Assembly: GCF_003353055.1 (NCBI RefSeq)
Contig: NZ_QKWJ01000019.1
Span: 1 to 64,000 of the forward strand
Direction of reading: 5' to 3'
Length of the DNA stretch: 64,000 bases
From: Cupriavidus lacunae
GTDB lineage: Bacteria; Pseudomonadota; Gammaproteobacteria; Burkholderiales; Burkholderiaceae
Shown: piece by piece, positions 19,035 to 27,351 of the stretch
Layout: each line of letters opens with the position of its first letter
Position numbering within the stretch: the stretch's first letter is position 1
Position numbers and translations under genes: made by a program
The notes under the pieces: generated by a model
Told to the model about the DNA's origin: nothing
The model's database searches: none
What the model saw: the letters and a program-made list of their open reading frames with translations, nothing else

Positions 19035-20717
19035 ATGGAAAGAATTTGGCTGAAACACTACCCGGCCGGCGTCCCTGCCGAGATCGATGCCAGCCAGTTC
19101 CGCTCGCTTGCCGCGCTGCTCGAAGCGTCTTTCCGCACCTATGCCGACCGCAAGGCCTTCATCTGCATGGACAAGGCCATTACCTACGGAGAACTGGACC
19201 AGCTGTCGGCCCACTTCGCGGCATGGCTGCAGTCGCGCGGGCTGCGTCCCGGCGCACGCGTGGCCATCATGATGCCGAACGTGCTGCAGTACCCGGTGGT
19301 GCTGGCGGCGGTGCTGCGCGCGGGCTTCGTGGTGGTCAACGTCAACCCGCTCTACACCCCGCGCGAGCTCGAGCATCAGCTCAAGGACAGCGGCGCCGAG
19401 GCCATCGTGATCCTGGAGAACTTTGCCTGCACGCTGCAGCAGGTGCTGGCCAGGACCCCGATCAAGCACGTGGTGGTGGCCAGCATGGGCGACATGCTGG
19501 GCGGGCTGAAGGGCGCGATCGTCAATTTCGTGGTGCGCAACGTCAAGAAGATGGTGCCGGCGTGGGAGCTGCCCAACTGCGTGCGCTTCAACAGCGTGCT
19601 GGCCGAAGGCCGCAAGCTGACGCTGCAGCCGGCTGCCACCGGCCCGGACGACATCGCCTTCCTGCAATACACGGGCGGCACCACCGGCGTTTCCAAGGGC
19701 GCGGTGCTGCTGCACCGTAATGTGGTGGCGAACGTGCTGCAGTCCGAGGCGTGGATGCAGCCGGCGCTGAACAAGGGCGCCCATATCGACCAGCCGATCA
19801 CCATCACCGCGCTGCCGCTGTACCACATCTTCGCGCTGACGGTCTGCTGCCTGCTGGGCATGCGCAGCGGCGGCACCAGCGTGCTGATCCCGAATCCGCG
19901 CGACATCCCGGGCTTCATCAAGGAACTGCAGAAGTACAAGTTCAACATGTTCCCGGCCGTCAACACGCTGTACAACGCGCTGCTCAACAACCCGGAAATC
20001 GGCAAGGTCGATTTCTCCGGCCTGCGCGTGGCCAACGGCGGCGGCATGGCGGTGCAGGAGGCGGTGGCCAAGCAGTGGCTGGCCAAGACCGGCTGCCCGA
20101 TCATCGAAGGCTACGGCCTGTCCGAGACCTCGCCCTCGGCCACCTGCAACCCGACCGACACCAATGCGTTCTCGGGCACCATCGGCATGCCGCTGCCCTC
20201 GACCGAAGTGGTGATCCGCGACGATGACGGCAAGGACGTGCCGCTCGGCCAGCCTGGCGAGATCTGCATCCGCGGCCCGCAGGTGATGGCCGGCTACTGG
20301 AACCGCCCGGACGAGACCGCCAAGGTCATGACCCCGGACGGCTTCTTCAAGACCGGCGACATCGGCGTGATGGACGAGCGCGGCTACACCAAGATCGTCG
20401 ACCGCAAGAAGGACATGATCCTGGTGTCGGGCTTCAACGTGTACCCGAACGAGGTCGAAGGCGTGGTGGCCGAATGCCCGGGCGTGCTCGAAGTCGCGGC
20501 CGTGGGCGTGCCGGATACGCACTCGGGGGAGGTGGTCAAGCTGTTCGTGGTCAGGAAGGATCCGGCGCTGACCGAGGCCGACGTGATCGAGTTCTGCAAG
20601 GAGCGCCTGACCGGCTACAAGCGACCCAAGTACGTCGAATTCCGCACGGAGCTGCCCAAGACCAACGTCGGCAAGATCCTGCGCCGCGAACTGCGCGACA
20701 GCCGCCAGGCGGCCTGA
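19035..20717 (+). CDS. fadD: Long-chain fatty acid--CoA ligase
   Basis: The 560-residue enzyme belongs to the ANL adenylating superfamily. It activates fatty acids with ATP and CoA at the inner membrane, feeding beta-oxidation. Core motifs are visible: the P-loop-like YTGGTTGVSKGA (about 213-224), EGYGLSETSP (about 357-366), the ATP-binding GFFKTGDIG (about 436-444) and the C-terminal catalytic lysine region TNVGKILRRELR (about 544-555). The start has CAGGAGA 11 nt upstream. It is monocistronic, with a terminator at 20746. The neighbouring TetR regulator and acyl-CoA carboxylase suggest a shared acyl-CoA theme. Confidence 0.9.
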   Translation: MERIWLKHYPAGVPAEIDASQFRSLAALLEASFRTYADRKAFICMDKAITYGELDQLSAHFAAWLQSRGLRPGARVAIMMPNVLQYPVVLAAVLRAGFVVVNVNPLYTPRELEHQLKDSGAEAIVILENFACTLQQVLARTPIKHVVVASMGDMLGGLKGAIVNFVVRNVKKMVPAWELPNCVRFNSVLAEGRKLTLQPAATGPDDIAFLQYTGGTTGVSKGAVLLHRNVVANVLQSEAWMQPALNKGAHIDQPITITALPLYHIFALTVCCLLGMRSGGTSVLIPNPRDIPGFIKELQKYKFNMFPAVNTLYNALLNNPEIGKVDFSGLRVANGGGMAVQEAVAKQWLAKTGCPIIEGYGLSETSPSATCNPTDTNAFSGTIGMPLPSTEVVIRDDDGKDVPLGQPGEICIRGPQVMAGYWNRPDETAKVMTPDGFFKTGDIGVMDERGYTKIVDRKKDMILVSGFNVYPNEVEGVVAECPGVLEVAAVGVPDTHSGEVVKLFVVRKDPALTEADVIEFCKERLTGYKRPKYVEFRTELPKTNVGKILRRELRDSRQAA

Positions 20718-20745
20718 GCGACCCAGGCGGCAGTCGCCGCAAACG

Positions 20746-20774
20746 ACAACGGCCTCCTGCGCGGAGGCCGTTGT
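20746..20774 (+). terminator. Hairpin terminator after the acyl-CoA ligase gene
   Basis: A perfect 12-bp stem (ACAACGGCCTCC / GGAGGCCGTTGT) with a five-nt loop lies 28 nt after the ligase stop and just before the convergent lipoprotein gene, so it may serve both directions. The following T tract is short. Confidence 0.75.
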
Positions 20775-20798
20775 GCTTTCAGGCCGCGCCGCGGCGGC

Positions 20799-21245
20799 TC
20801 AGCACTCGTTCGATGGCGCCAGGCGGGCCTCCTGGCTGCCGTCGGGGTAGATCACCCGCACGCACGCCCCCGGCTCCAGCCCAGGCGCCGCCGGCGCGTT
20901 GGCCGACACGATCGCGCCGTCCATGGTCCGTACCTTGTACTGGAACAGGTCGACCTGCTGCACCGGCGCGGGTTTGTTGAACAGCTGGCTCAGGTCGAAG
21001 GCAAAGCCCACGCCCACGCCGCCGCCCCCACCGCCACCCGCGGCGCCCACGCCGACGCTGGTGCCGCCGCCATAGTAGGGAGGCACCTGGGCTACGTCCA
21101 GGCGGGTCAGGAAGGTCTTCTCGGTGACGCGGCCAAGCTTGATGGTGGCGTTCACCGGCGCGACCTGCGGCGGCTGGGGCGAGCTGGCGCAGGCAGCCAG
21201 CACCGGCAGCAGGCCACACAGGGTAAGGACGGCAAGCGGTTTCAT
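20799..21245 (-). CDS. Glycine-rich outer-membrane-type lipoprotein
   Basis: The 148-residue protein has a lipoprotein signal with lipobox LAAC (modified cysteine C19). A central run rich in glycine and valine (about 59-80, GGGTSVGVGAAGGGGGGG) resembles the glycine-zipper segments of small surface lipoproteins. The C-terminal part, CVRVIYPDGSQEARLAP, is a short beta-rich module. No function is known. Its start overlaps the stop of the marR gene upstream (ATGA), so the two are one transcription unit. Confidence 0.75.
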   Translation of the reverse strand: MKPLAVLTLCGLLPVLAACASSPQPPQVAPVNATIKLGRVTEKTFLTRLDVAQVPPYYGGGTSVGVGAAGGGGGGGVGVGFAFDLSQLFNKPAPVQQVDLFQYKVRTMDGAIVSANAPAAPGLEPGACVRVIYPDGSQEARLAPSNEC

Positions 21246-21745
21246 GGCGAGATCAGGCCGGTCTTGAGCCGGCCCAGCAGTCGGAACAGGGCGCGGCGGT
21301 CGGTCTCGGCCAAGCCCGAGAGCAGTTGCTCGATCCAGTCCTCATGCGCGCGCGCCATGCGCGAGAACGCGGCGCGCCCGGCCGGGGTCAGGCGGATCAG
21401 GTAGGCACGGCGGTCGGTGGGCAGCGCCTCGCGCGAGACCAGCCCTTCCTGCTGCAGCTGGTCGGTGATGCCGGTGACGTTGCCGCCGGTCACCATCATG
21501 CGGCGCGACAGCTCGCCCATCTTCAGGCCTTCGGGGTGCCGGTCGAGTTGCGCCATCAGGTCGAAGCGGGGCAGGGTGCAGGCAAAGTCCTGGCGCAGCC
21601 GCGAGCGGATATCGCCTTCGATCAGGTTGGTGCAGGTCAGGAGCCGCAGCCACAGGCGCAGGGCTTCGTGCTCGGTGTGATCGGCACGGGTTTCGAGGTC
21701 GACCGGCGCGCTCTCGGCGCCGGCGGCGGGGGACGGGATTGGCAT
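21242..21745 (-). CDS. MarR-family transcriptional regulator
   Basis: The 167-residue protein has the winged-helix layout of MarR regulators: LPRFDLMAQLDRHPEGLKMGELSRRMMVTGGNVTGITDQLQQEGLV is split over helices 2 to 4 (about 58-103), with the wing residues DRRAYLIRLTPAGR (about 109-122). Relatives respond to phenolic or other aromatic compounds. I chose the ATG at 21745; an in-frame ATG 48 nt upstream adds unconserved sequence. It overlaps a small lipoprotein gene, an unusual partner. Confidence 0.85.
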   Translation of the reverse strand: MPIPSPAAGAESAPVDLETRADHTEHEALRLWLRLLTCTNLIEGDIRSRLRQDFACTLPRFDLMAQLDRHPEGLKMGELSRRMMVTGGNVTGITDQLQQEGLVSREALPTDRRAYLIRLTPAGRAAFSRMARAHEDWIEQLLSGLAETDRRALFRLLGRLKTGLISP

Positions 21746-21874
21746 CTTCAGTGCATCGGTGCGCGGTGTGCGGCAACAGCCGCCAGGGGCCACCCGCGCT
21801 GCGGGCGGCCGACATTTGATGCCTCAAGTATATGCGCGATGCGCGCCGCCGCCCTGCCGGCGATCAAATCCGCG

Positions 21875-22876
21875 TCAATCGACCTTGGCGCCGGAATCCT
21901 TGACCACCCTGGCCCACTTGGCGGTTTCGGCGTGGATGAATGCGGCGAACTGCTCCGGCGTGTTGCCGACTGGCTCGGCGCCCTGCGCTTGCAGGCGCTC
22001 GCGCACGGCCGGGGCGCCCAGGGCCTTGGCCACTTCCTGCCGGATACGGTGGACGATGTCCGGCGGCGTGCCGGCCGGCGCCAACATGCCGAACCAGGAA
22101 CTGGCTTCGTACTGCGGCAGGCCCGCGGCCTGGGCGACGGTCGGCACGCCGGGCAGCGCCGGCGACGGCCTGGCGCTGGTGACGGCCAGCGCCTTGAGCT
22201 TGCCGCTCTTGATCAGCGCCATCGACGAGGGCAGGTTGTCGAACATCACCTGCATGGTGCCCCCCGCCAGGTCCGTCAGCGCCGGGCCGCTGCCCTTGTA
22301 CGGGAAGTGGACCATGAAGGTCCGGGTCTGCGTCTTGAACAGTTCCCCGGCCAGATGGATCGAAGTGCCGTTGCCGCTGGAGGCCATGTTGAGCTTGCCG
22401 GGATTGGCGCGCGCGTAGGCGATCAGGTCCTTGACGCTGTCGATTTTGTTCTGCTGCGCGAACGCCGGGTTGAGCACCAGCACGTTGGGCACGGCTGCCA
22501 CCTCGGTGATCGGCGCGAAGTCCTTGATCGGGTCGAACGGCAGCTTGCCGTACAGCGACTGGTTGATGCCGTGGGTGCCGACGGTGCCCATCAGCAGCGT
22601 GTACCCGTCGGGCGCGGCCTTGGCGACGATGTCGGCGCCGATATTGCCGCCGGCGCCGGGTTTGTTGTCGACCACCACGTTCCAGCCCGGCAGTTTGGCC
22701 AGTTCGGCAGCCACAGCACGGGCCAGGATGTCGGTGGTGCCGCCGGCGGCGAACGGCACCACCAGCCGGATCGGCTTGGCCGGGTACGGATCGGCGGCCA
22801 GCGCCGGCTGGCTGGCGAGCGCGCCAAGGCTGGCGGACAGCAGCAGCGCAACGACGCGCCGGCGATTGGGTTGCAT
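21875..22876 (-). CDS. Bug-family tripartite tricarboxylate transporter-type binding protein
   Basis: The 333-residue periplasmic receptor has a signal peptide (cleavage near ALA-AD at 27-28). Its mature start [23 protein letters not shown] and [23 protein letters not shown] are hallmarks of the Bug family, which is greatly expanded in Bordetella and Cupriavidus. These proteins bind carboxylates such as citrate or aromatic acids. No TctA/TctB membrane genes are adjacent, so it is an orphan receptor. It is transcribed in the same direction as marR, 129 nt upstream of that gene. Confidence 0.9.
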   Translation of the reverse strand: MQPNRRRVVALLLSASLGALASQPALAADPYPAKPIRLVVPFAAGGTTDILARAVAAELAKLPGWNVVVDNKPGAGGNIGADIVAKAAPDGYTLLMGTVGTHGINQSLYGKLPFDPIKDFAPITEVAAVPNVLVLNPAFAQQNKIDSVKDLIAYARANPGKLNMASSGNGTSIHLAGELFKTQTRTFMVHFPYKGSGPALTDLAGGTMQVMFDNLPSSMALIKSGKLKALAVTSARPSPALPGVPTVAQAAGLPQYEASSWFGMLAPAGTPPDIVHRIRQEVAKALGAPAVRERLQAQGAEPVGNTPEQFAAFIHAETAKWARVVKDSGAKVD

Positions 22877-23005
22877 GCCTGGTCTCCTGGTGTTGGCCCG
22901 CTCTTGATGCCCCGGGGGGCGGGTAGGGTCAGTGCATTCTAGTCGGCGCCCGCCGTGGCGCCGATGAGGTGATGCCCTATGGAGATGCAGCGCGCGCCAA
23001 TGAAA

Positions 23006-23027
23006 AAAGGCACCCGGAGGTGCCTTT
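23006..23027 (-). terminator. Intrinsic terminator of the porin gene
   Basis: On the minus strand a 9-bp stem (AAAGGCACC / GGTGCCTTT) with a 4-nt loop is followed by a further T run (the A run at 23003-23008 of the plus strand). It lies 21 nt beyond the porin stop. Confidence 0.88.
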
Positions 23028-23047
23028 GCAATGCAAGCGGGATACGC

Positions 23048-24211
23048 TTAGAACTTGTGGCGGATACCCACGGCTGCGCCGAACATCGAACTCTGACCGT
23101 TGGCCAGCACATAGCTGTTGGCAAGGGAAAGGCTCGTGGCGAACCCGGTCGCCAGCGAATCCATCGTCAGGCCGGCGTTCTTGGCATAGGCCGTGGTCAG
23201 GTACACATCGGTACGCTTGGAGAAGGCGTAGTTCGCAATGAACGCGACTTGCCAGGGGTTGGCAACGTTCTTGTTGCCGTACAGGTTCTTGAGATCGTCG
23301 TAGTTGTACTCGAGCGTCAGGCCAATGGCCGGAGTGACCTGGTAGTTGGCACCGATCCAGTAGAAGTCGTCACGCTGGATCAGCACGTCAGCCGCGTTCT
23401 TGTTCTGGCCCCAACGGTAGCCGCCCATGATCTTGGCCGGGCCGAAGCTGTAGCTTGCTGCAGCGGCAGCTTTCTTGACGGTGCCGTTGCCGGTGCCGAT
23501 GGTCGGATTCCACTGGTCGTAGGAAATGGAAGCACCGAACGGGCCTGCGGCGTAGGCCACGCCTGCGCCGTAGGCCGTGTCGCGCCGGAACTGGCCCGGG
23601 ACTTCGCCGTTGCCGCCGATCGGCGTTGCCACGCCGACCGTAGCCGGCAAGGCCGTGCCATTCCCGAACGACCAGTGGGCTCCCGCCGTGACCGGACCAA
23701 ACTTGCCGACGTACTTGATCGCGTTGTCCGAGCGGTAGTTGGGGCCTTGTTGCAGTACGACGGGTTCGTACTGGGTGACGTAGCCGGTCGGCGAGAAGTT
23801 GGCGAGCGCGTCAAACATCGAGGTGTACTGGCGGCCGAAGGTAAGCTGGCCAAAGCTGTCGCTTTGCAGGCCGACATACGACTGGCGGCCAAACAGGCGA
23901 CCGCTTTGCTGCGAGGTGCCGGTGTCCAGGTTGAAACCGCTTTCGAGCACGAATATCGCCTTCAGGCCGCCACCGAGATCCTCCGTGCCGCGCAGGCCCC
24001 AACGCGACCCTGACAGGCCGCCGGAATTCAGGCGGAAGACGCGATTGGACGGACCGGGATTGAAGCCGTTGGCTGCTACGGGCACCGTGCCGACCTTATT
24101 GACGTACTCGATATTGGCATCGACCACGCCATACAGGGTCACGCTCGATTGGGCCTGCGCCGCCCCAGCAAATGTGCCAAGCGCTGCCAGCGCCAGAAGC
24201 GATTTCTTCAT
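23048..24211 (-). CDS. Gram-negative general porin (Burkholderia/Bordetella type)
   Basis: The 387-residue outer-membrane protein has a signal peptide (MKKSLLALAALGTFAGAAQAQ, split by cleavage near residue 20). Its mature N-terminus SSVTLYGVVDANIEYVN is typical of the trimeric 16-strand porins of betaproteobacteria. The strand segment RWGLRGTEDLGGGLKAIF is conserved, and the C-terminus ends in GIRHKF, with the terminal phenylalanine needed for outer-membrane insertion. GTGGAG lies before the start. The gene is monocistronic with its own terminator. Pore selectivity cannot be told. Confidence 0.93.
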   Translation of the reverse strand: MKKSLLALAALGTFAGAAQAQSSVTLYGVVDANIEYVNKVGTVPVAANGFNPGPSNRVFRLNSGGLSGSRWGLRGTEDLGGGLKAIFVLESGFNLDTGTSQQSGRLFGRQSYVGLQSDSFGQLTFGRQYTSMFDALANFSPTGYVTQYEPVVLQQGPNYRSDNAIKYVGKFGPVTAGAHWSFGNGTALPATVGVATPIGGNGEVPGQFRRDTAYGAGVAYAAGPFGASISYDQWNPTIGTGNGTVKKAAAAASYSFGPAKIMGGYRWGQNKNAADVLIQRDDFYWIGANYQVTPAIGLTLEYNYDDLKNLYGNKNVANPWQVAFIANYAFSKRTDVYLTTAYAKNAGLTMDSLATGFATSLSLANSYVLANGQSSMFGAAVGIRHKF

Positions 24212-24547
24212 GCTCGTTGATCTCCACTGTAAGAATTATTGGTGACTGCGCGGGAGAACCTCCTGTTGGTCTCCATCCCCCATGCGTCAAACTTCGTTGG
24301 AAGTTGCGAAGTACTGTAACAAACAACTTTTCATTCACTATCGGGCTCCACCCCCTTTGTCTGGTTTTAACAACTCAGGGTTTCTGAGTAGCCGGGCGTA
24401 TCAATACAAGGCGCGATGCGGGCTGGCGCCGATTAGAGGCAAGCTACAATGCGGGTAACCCCGATGGCCTCCTCGCGTGCCGCACCACGGCTGCGCACCC
24501 CACCATGGCAGGGACTGCCGGGAACCAAGACCAACCGCCTCTGCGAC
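24212..24547. promoter_or_regulatory. Divergent intergenic region between the porin and coq7
   Basis: This 336-nt region is A/T-richer than its surroundings near 24300-24375 and must hold the porin promoter (minus strand) and the coq7 promoter. The porin ribosome binding site GTGGAG is at about 24223-24228. I cannot assign a definite promoter. The plus-strand open frame continues upstream of the coq7 ATG but without similarity to the family. Confidence 0.4.
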
Positions 24548-25171
24548 ATGGACACCCTGATCAAAGAATTCGACGTGGCATTGCGCGCCATCGCCGGCGC
24601 TACGCGCTCGGCGCGCGCCAACCCGGCTGACCGGCTGGCGCCGGACACGGAACAGATGAGCGCCGACGAACGCCGCCATGTGGCCGGCCTGATGCGCATC
24701 AACCATGTCGGCGAGGTCTGCGCGCAGGCCCTGTACCAGGCGCAGAAGCTGACGGCGCGCAACGGCGCGGTGCGCGCGCAGATGGATGCCGCCGCGCGCG
24801 AAGAGGAAGACCACCTGGCCTGGTGCGCCGAGCGCCTGCGCGAGCTGGGGTCGCGTCCGAGCCTGCTCAATCCGCTGTGGTACGCCGGCGCCTTTGCCAT
24901 CGGCTGGGTGGCCGGCCGCGCGGGCGACCGCGTCAGCCTAGGCTTCGTCGCCGAGACCGAGCGCCAGGTCGAGCACCACCTGGGCGGGCACCTGGACCGC
25001 CTGCCCGAGGCCGACGGCCGCTCGCGCGCCATCCTCGAGCAGATGCGCGACGACGAGATCCGCCATGGCGACGCCGCGCGCGATGCCGGCGGAATGCCGT
25101 TGCCCGCGCCGGTGCGGGCGCTGATGCGCGGCGCGTCGCGCGTGATGACCACTGCCGCTTATCGGATCTGA
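24548..25171 (+). CDS. coq7: Demethoxyubiquinone hydroxylase (Coq7-type diiron monooxygenase)
   Basis: The 207-residue protein catalyses a late ring hydroxylation in ubiquinone biosynthesis (2-polyprenyl-3-methyl-6-methoxy-1,4-benzoquinone to the 5-hydroxy product), at the inner membrane. Its carboxylate-bridged diiron site is visible as NHVGEV, the ExxH of [18 protein letters not shown] and [11 protein letters not shown] chose the ATG at 24548 because MDTLIKEFD matches the family's usual N-terminus and length; an in-frame ATG at 24449 would add 33 unconserved residues. Confidence 0.92.
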   Translation: MDTLIKEFDVALRAIAGATRSARANPADRLAPDTEQMSADERRHVAGLMRINHVGEVCAQALYQAQKLTARNGAVRAQMDAAAREEEDHLAWCAERLRELGSRPSLLNPLWYAGAFAIGWVAGRAGDRVSLGFVAETERQVEHHLGGHLDRLPEADGRSRAILEQMRDDEIRHGDAARDAGGMPLPAPVRALMRGASRVMTTAAYRI

Positions 25172-25599
25172 CGCGGGTCTGAAGCAACCTGCCCGACCGC
25201 CGCCGGGCCCTGGATTCAGTGGGGCTGGCGGGCAATTGTTGTATCCTTTCTCCGCGCGACGGGACAGGTCTTTCCCGCGCGGCCGGCAGTTCCCCCTCAA
25301 GTGGTTCTCAGGTGGTTTCTCTGCTTTCCTCCCTAAGATCTTCATTTCATTAAGGATTCACTTTTTCGGTGCGTGAAGTGTGCGCGCTAAGTCATTGTTC
25401 TGATTCAAAAAATCTCGTTTGCTGCCCTGCCTGCAGCCTTGACCGCCCATATCGCTTCCTCTAAAGTGGGAAATAGTGTGAGGAAGTGTATTTTTGTGTG
25501 AAATTGGGCCCCGACCGTGGGATGATCTCGTCATAGTCGGAACAGAAGGATGCACGCGAATGCCGGCCGGCAACTGGCCTGCAGGGACCGGGAGCGAGC
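25172..25599. promoter_or_regulatory. Leader and promoter region of the dcw cluster
   Basis: This 428-nt non-coding stretch separates coq7 from mraZ. It is clearly A/T-richer than the genes around it from about 25310 to 25510. It contains the MraZ operator described separately. The transcript start for the cluster is expected here, but a specific -35/-10 pair is not convincing. Confidence 0.6.
25463..25500 (+). promoter_or_regulatory. MraZ operator: four 10-bp-phased GTG repeats
   Basis: The core GTG occurs at 25466, 25476, 25486 and 25496, in contexts AAAGTGGG, ATAGTGTG, GAAGTGTA and TTTGTGTG. The exact 10-nt period matches the known binding mode of MraZ, whose ring places neighbouring subunits on successive helical turns at repeated boxes upstream of its own gene. 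It lies about 100 nt before the mraZ start, so MraZ autoregulation of the dcw cluster is likely. Confidence 0.82.
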
Positions 25600-26028
25600 T
25601 TGTTTCAGGGAGCATCGGCACTCTCGCTGGATGCCAAGGGGCGGATGTCCATTCCGTCCCGGCATCGCGAGGCGCTGCAACAGCAGGCCGAGGGCCGGGT
25701 GACGCTGACCAAGCACCCGGATGGCTGCCTGCTGCTGTTTCCCCGGCCCGAGTGGGAAAACTTCCGCACGCGCATTGCAGCGCTGCCGATGGATGCGCAC
25801 TGGTGGAAGCGCATCTTCCTGGGCAACGCCGCCGACGTGGAAATGGACGGCGCGGGCCGGGTGCTGATCGCACCGGAGCTGCGCAGTGCCGCCTTGCTCG
25901 ACAAGGAAGTCATGCTGCTCGGCATGGGCAGCCATTTCGAAGTGTGGGATGCCGCGACTTACGCCGCCAAGGAACAGCAGGCGATGGCGCAGGGCATGCC
26001 CGAAGCATTGAAGAATTTCTCTTTCTGA
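25600..26028 (+). CDS. mraZ: Transcriptional regulator MraZ
   Basis: The 142-residue protein has two AbrB-like half-domains with the DXXXR motifs of the family ([16 protein letters not shown] at about 9-24 and [16 protein letters not shown] at about 82-97). It forms a ring that binds repeated boxes upstream of its gene. The start is a TTG at 25600 decoded as [14 protein letters not shown], because family proteins begin exactly there and GGGAG precedes it; no ATG fits. It heads the dcw cluster, with rsmH starting 7 nt after its stop. Confidence 0.93.
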   Translation: MFQGASALSLDAKGRMSIPSRHREALQQQAEGRVTLTKHPDGCLLLFPRPEWENFRTRIAALPMDAHWWKRIFLGNAADVEMDGAGRVLIAPELRSAALLDKEVMLLGMGSHFEVWDAATYAAKEQQAMAQGMPEALKNFSF

Positions 26029-26035
26029 CGAAGTC

Positions 26036-27037
26036 ATGAGTCCTACCGGAACGCCGGCAACCCCCGCCCTGCACCATCGCACCGTGCTGCTGGACGAGGC
26101 CGTCGAGGCTCTGGTCTGGCGGCCCGACGGGGTCTACGTCGACGGCACCTTCGGCAGGGGAGGGCACAGCCGGGCGGTGCTTGCCCGGCTGGGGCCAGAC
26201 GGGGCCCTGGTTGCGTTCGACAAGGACCCAGCAGCAATCGCAGAAGCGGGCACCATCAAGGATGCCCGCTTCTCCATTGAGCACGCGAGCTTTGCGGCCA
26301 TGGCCGAACGCCTGTCGGGGCGCGGCCACGTGGCTGGCGTGCTGCTCGACCTGGGGATCAGCTCGCCCCAGATCGATGAGGCGGCGAGGGGGTTTTCCTT
26401 TCGTTTCGAGGGCCCGCTGGACATGCGCATGGACACCACGCGCGGCATCACTGCCGCCCAGTGGCTGGCGCAGGCGGATGAGCAGGACATTGCCAGGGTG
26501 ATACGAGACTATGGGGAAGAACGGTTTGCTGTACAGATTGCAAAGGCGATTGTTGCTCGCCGGCGCGAACCCGGCGATGGCGGACCCATCGCCACTACTG
26601 CCGACCTTGCCGCGCTCGTGGCGAAAGCCGTCAAAACACGCGAGAAGGGTCAGGACCCTGCGACCCGCACCTTTCAGGCTCTACGGATTCACGTCAATCA
26701 AGAGCTTGAGGACCTCGAAAGAGGGCTGAAGGCGGCATATGAACTGCTGCAGGTCGGAGGGCGCCTGGTGGTGATCAGCTTCCACTCGCTGGAGGACCGC
26801 ATCGTCAAGCGGTTCATGGCGGCGCACGCCCGTCCCCAGCAGGATGCCGACCCGGCGCTGCGCCGCGCGCCGCTGCGCGCGGCCGACCTGCCGCAACCGA
26901 CGCTGCGCCTGCTCGGCCGCTACAAGCCCGGTGCCGAAGAGGTGGCCGCCAACCCGCGCGCGCGCTCGGCCGTGATGCGCGTGGCCGAGAAGCTGGCCCC
27001 GGTAGCGTCGCCTGCCGGCGGAGGTGCGCGCGCATGA
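26036..27037 (+). CDS. rsmH: 16S rRNA (cytosine(1402)-N(4))-methyltransferase
   Basis: The 333-residue cytoplasmic enzyme methylates N4 of C1402 in 16S rRNA, fine-tuning decoding. The SAM-binding motif [15 protein letters not shown] (about 35-49) and the catalytic region [20 protein letters not shown] (in parts at about 102-121) are clear, as is [15 protein letters not shown] (about 245-259). It is the usual second gene of the dcw cluster. Its stop overlaps the start of ftsL by ATGA. Confidence 0.95.
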   Translation: MSPTGTPATPALHHRTVLLDEAVEALVWRPDGVYVDGTFGRGGHSRAVLARLGPDGALVAFDKDPAAIAEAGTIKDARFSIEHASFAAMAERLSGRGHVAGVLLDLGISSPQIDEAARGFSFRFEGPLDMRMDTTRGITAAQWLAQADEQDIARVIRDYGEERFAVQIAKAIVARRREPGDGGPIATTADLAALVAKAVKTREKGQDPATRTFQALRIHVNQELEDLERGLKAAYELLQVGGRLVVISFHSLEDRIVKRFMAAHARPQQDADPALRRAPLRAADLPQPTLRLLGRYKPGAEEVAANPRARSAVMRVAEKLAPVASPAGGGARA

Positions 27038-27351
27038 ACCGCCTGACCTTCTTCCTGCTCGCCGCGCTGATCCTGTGCGCGCTGTCGCTGGTGAGCGCGC
27101 AGCACCAGGCGCGCACGCTGTTCGTCGCACTGGAGCGGGCCCAGGCTGAAGAGAAGCAGCTCGATATCGACTGGTCGCGCCTGCAGTACCAGCAGAGCGC
27201 GCTGGGCAAGAGCGCGCGCATTGCCGATACGGCACGCGCGCAACTGAAGATGGCGCCGGTCAACCCCGGCAAGACCCAATACCTGTCCGGCATCGTGCTG
27301 CCGCCGCCCGCCGAGGCGGCGCCGGCCAGTGCCGCGGAGGCGCGCCGATGA
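27034..27351 (+). CDS. ftsL: Cell division protein FtsL
   Basis: The 105-residue bitopic membrane protein has one N-terminal transmembrane segment (about 4-22) followed by a periplasmic coiled-coil-forming stretch (about 28-70). It forms the FtsQLB complex, which activates septal peptidoglycan synthesis. Sequence similarity in this family is low, so the call rests on size, topology and position between rsmH and ftsI. Both ends overlap neighbours by 4 nt. Confidence 0.9.
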   Translation: MNRLTFFLLAALILCALSLVSAQHQARTLFVALERAQAEEKQLDIDWSRLQYQQSALGKSARIADTARAQLKMAPVNPGKTQYLSGIVLPPPAEAAPASAAEARR

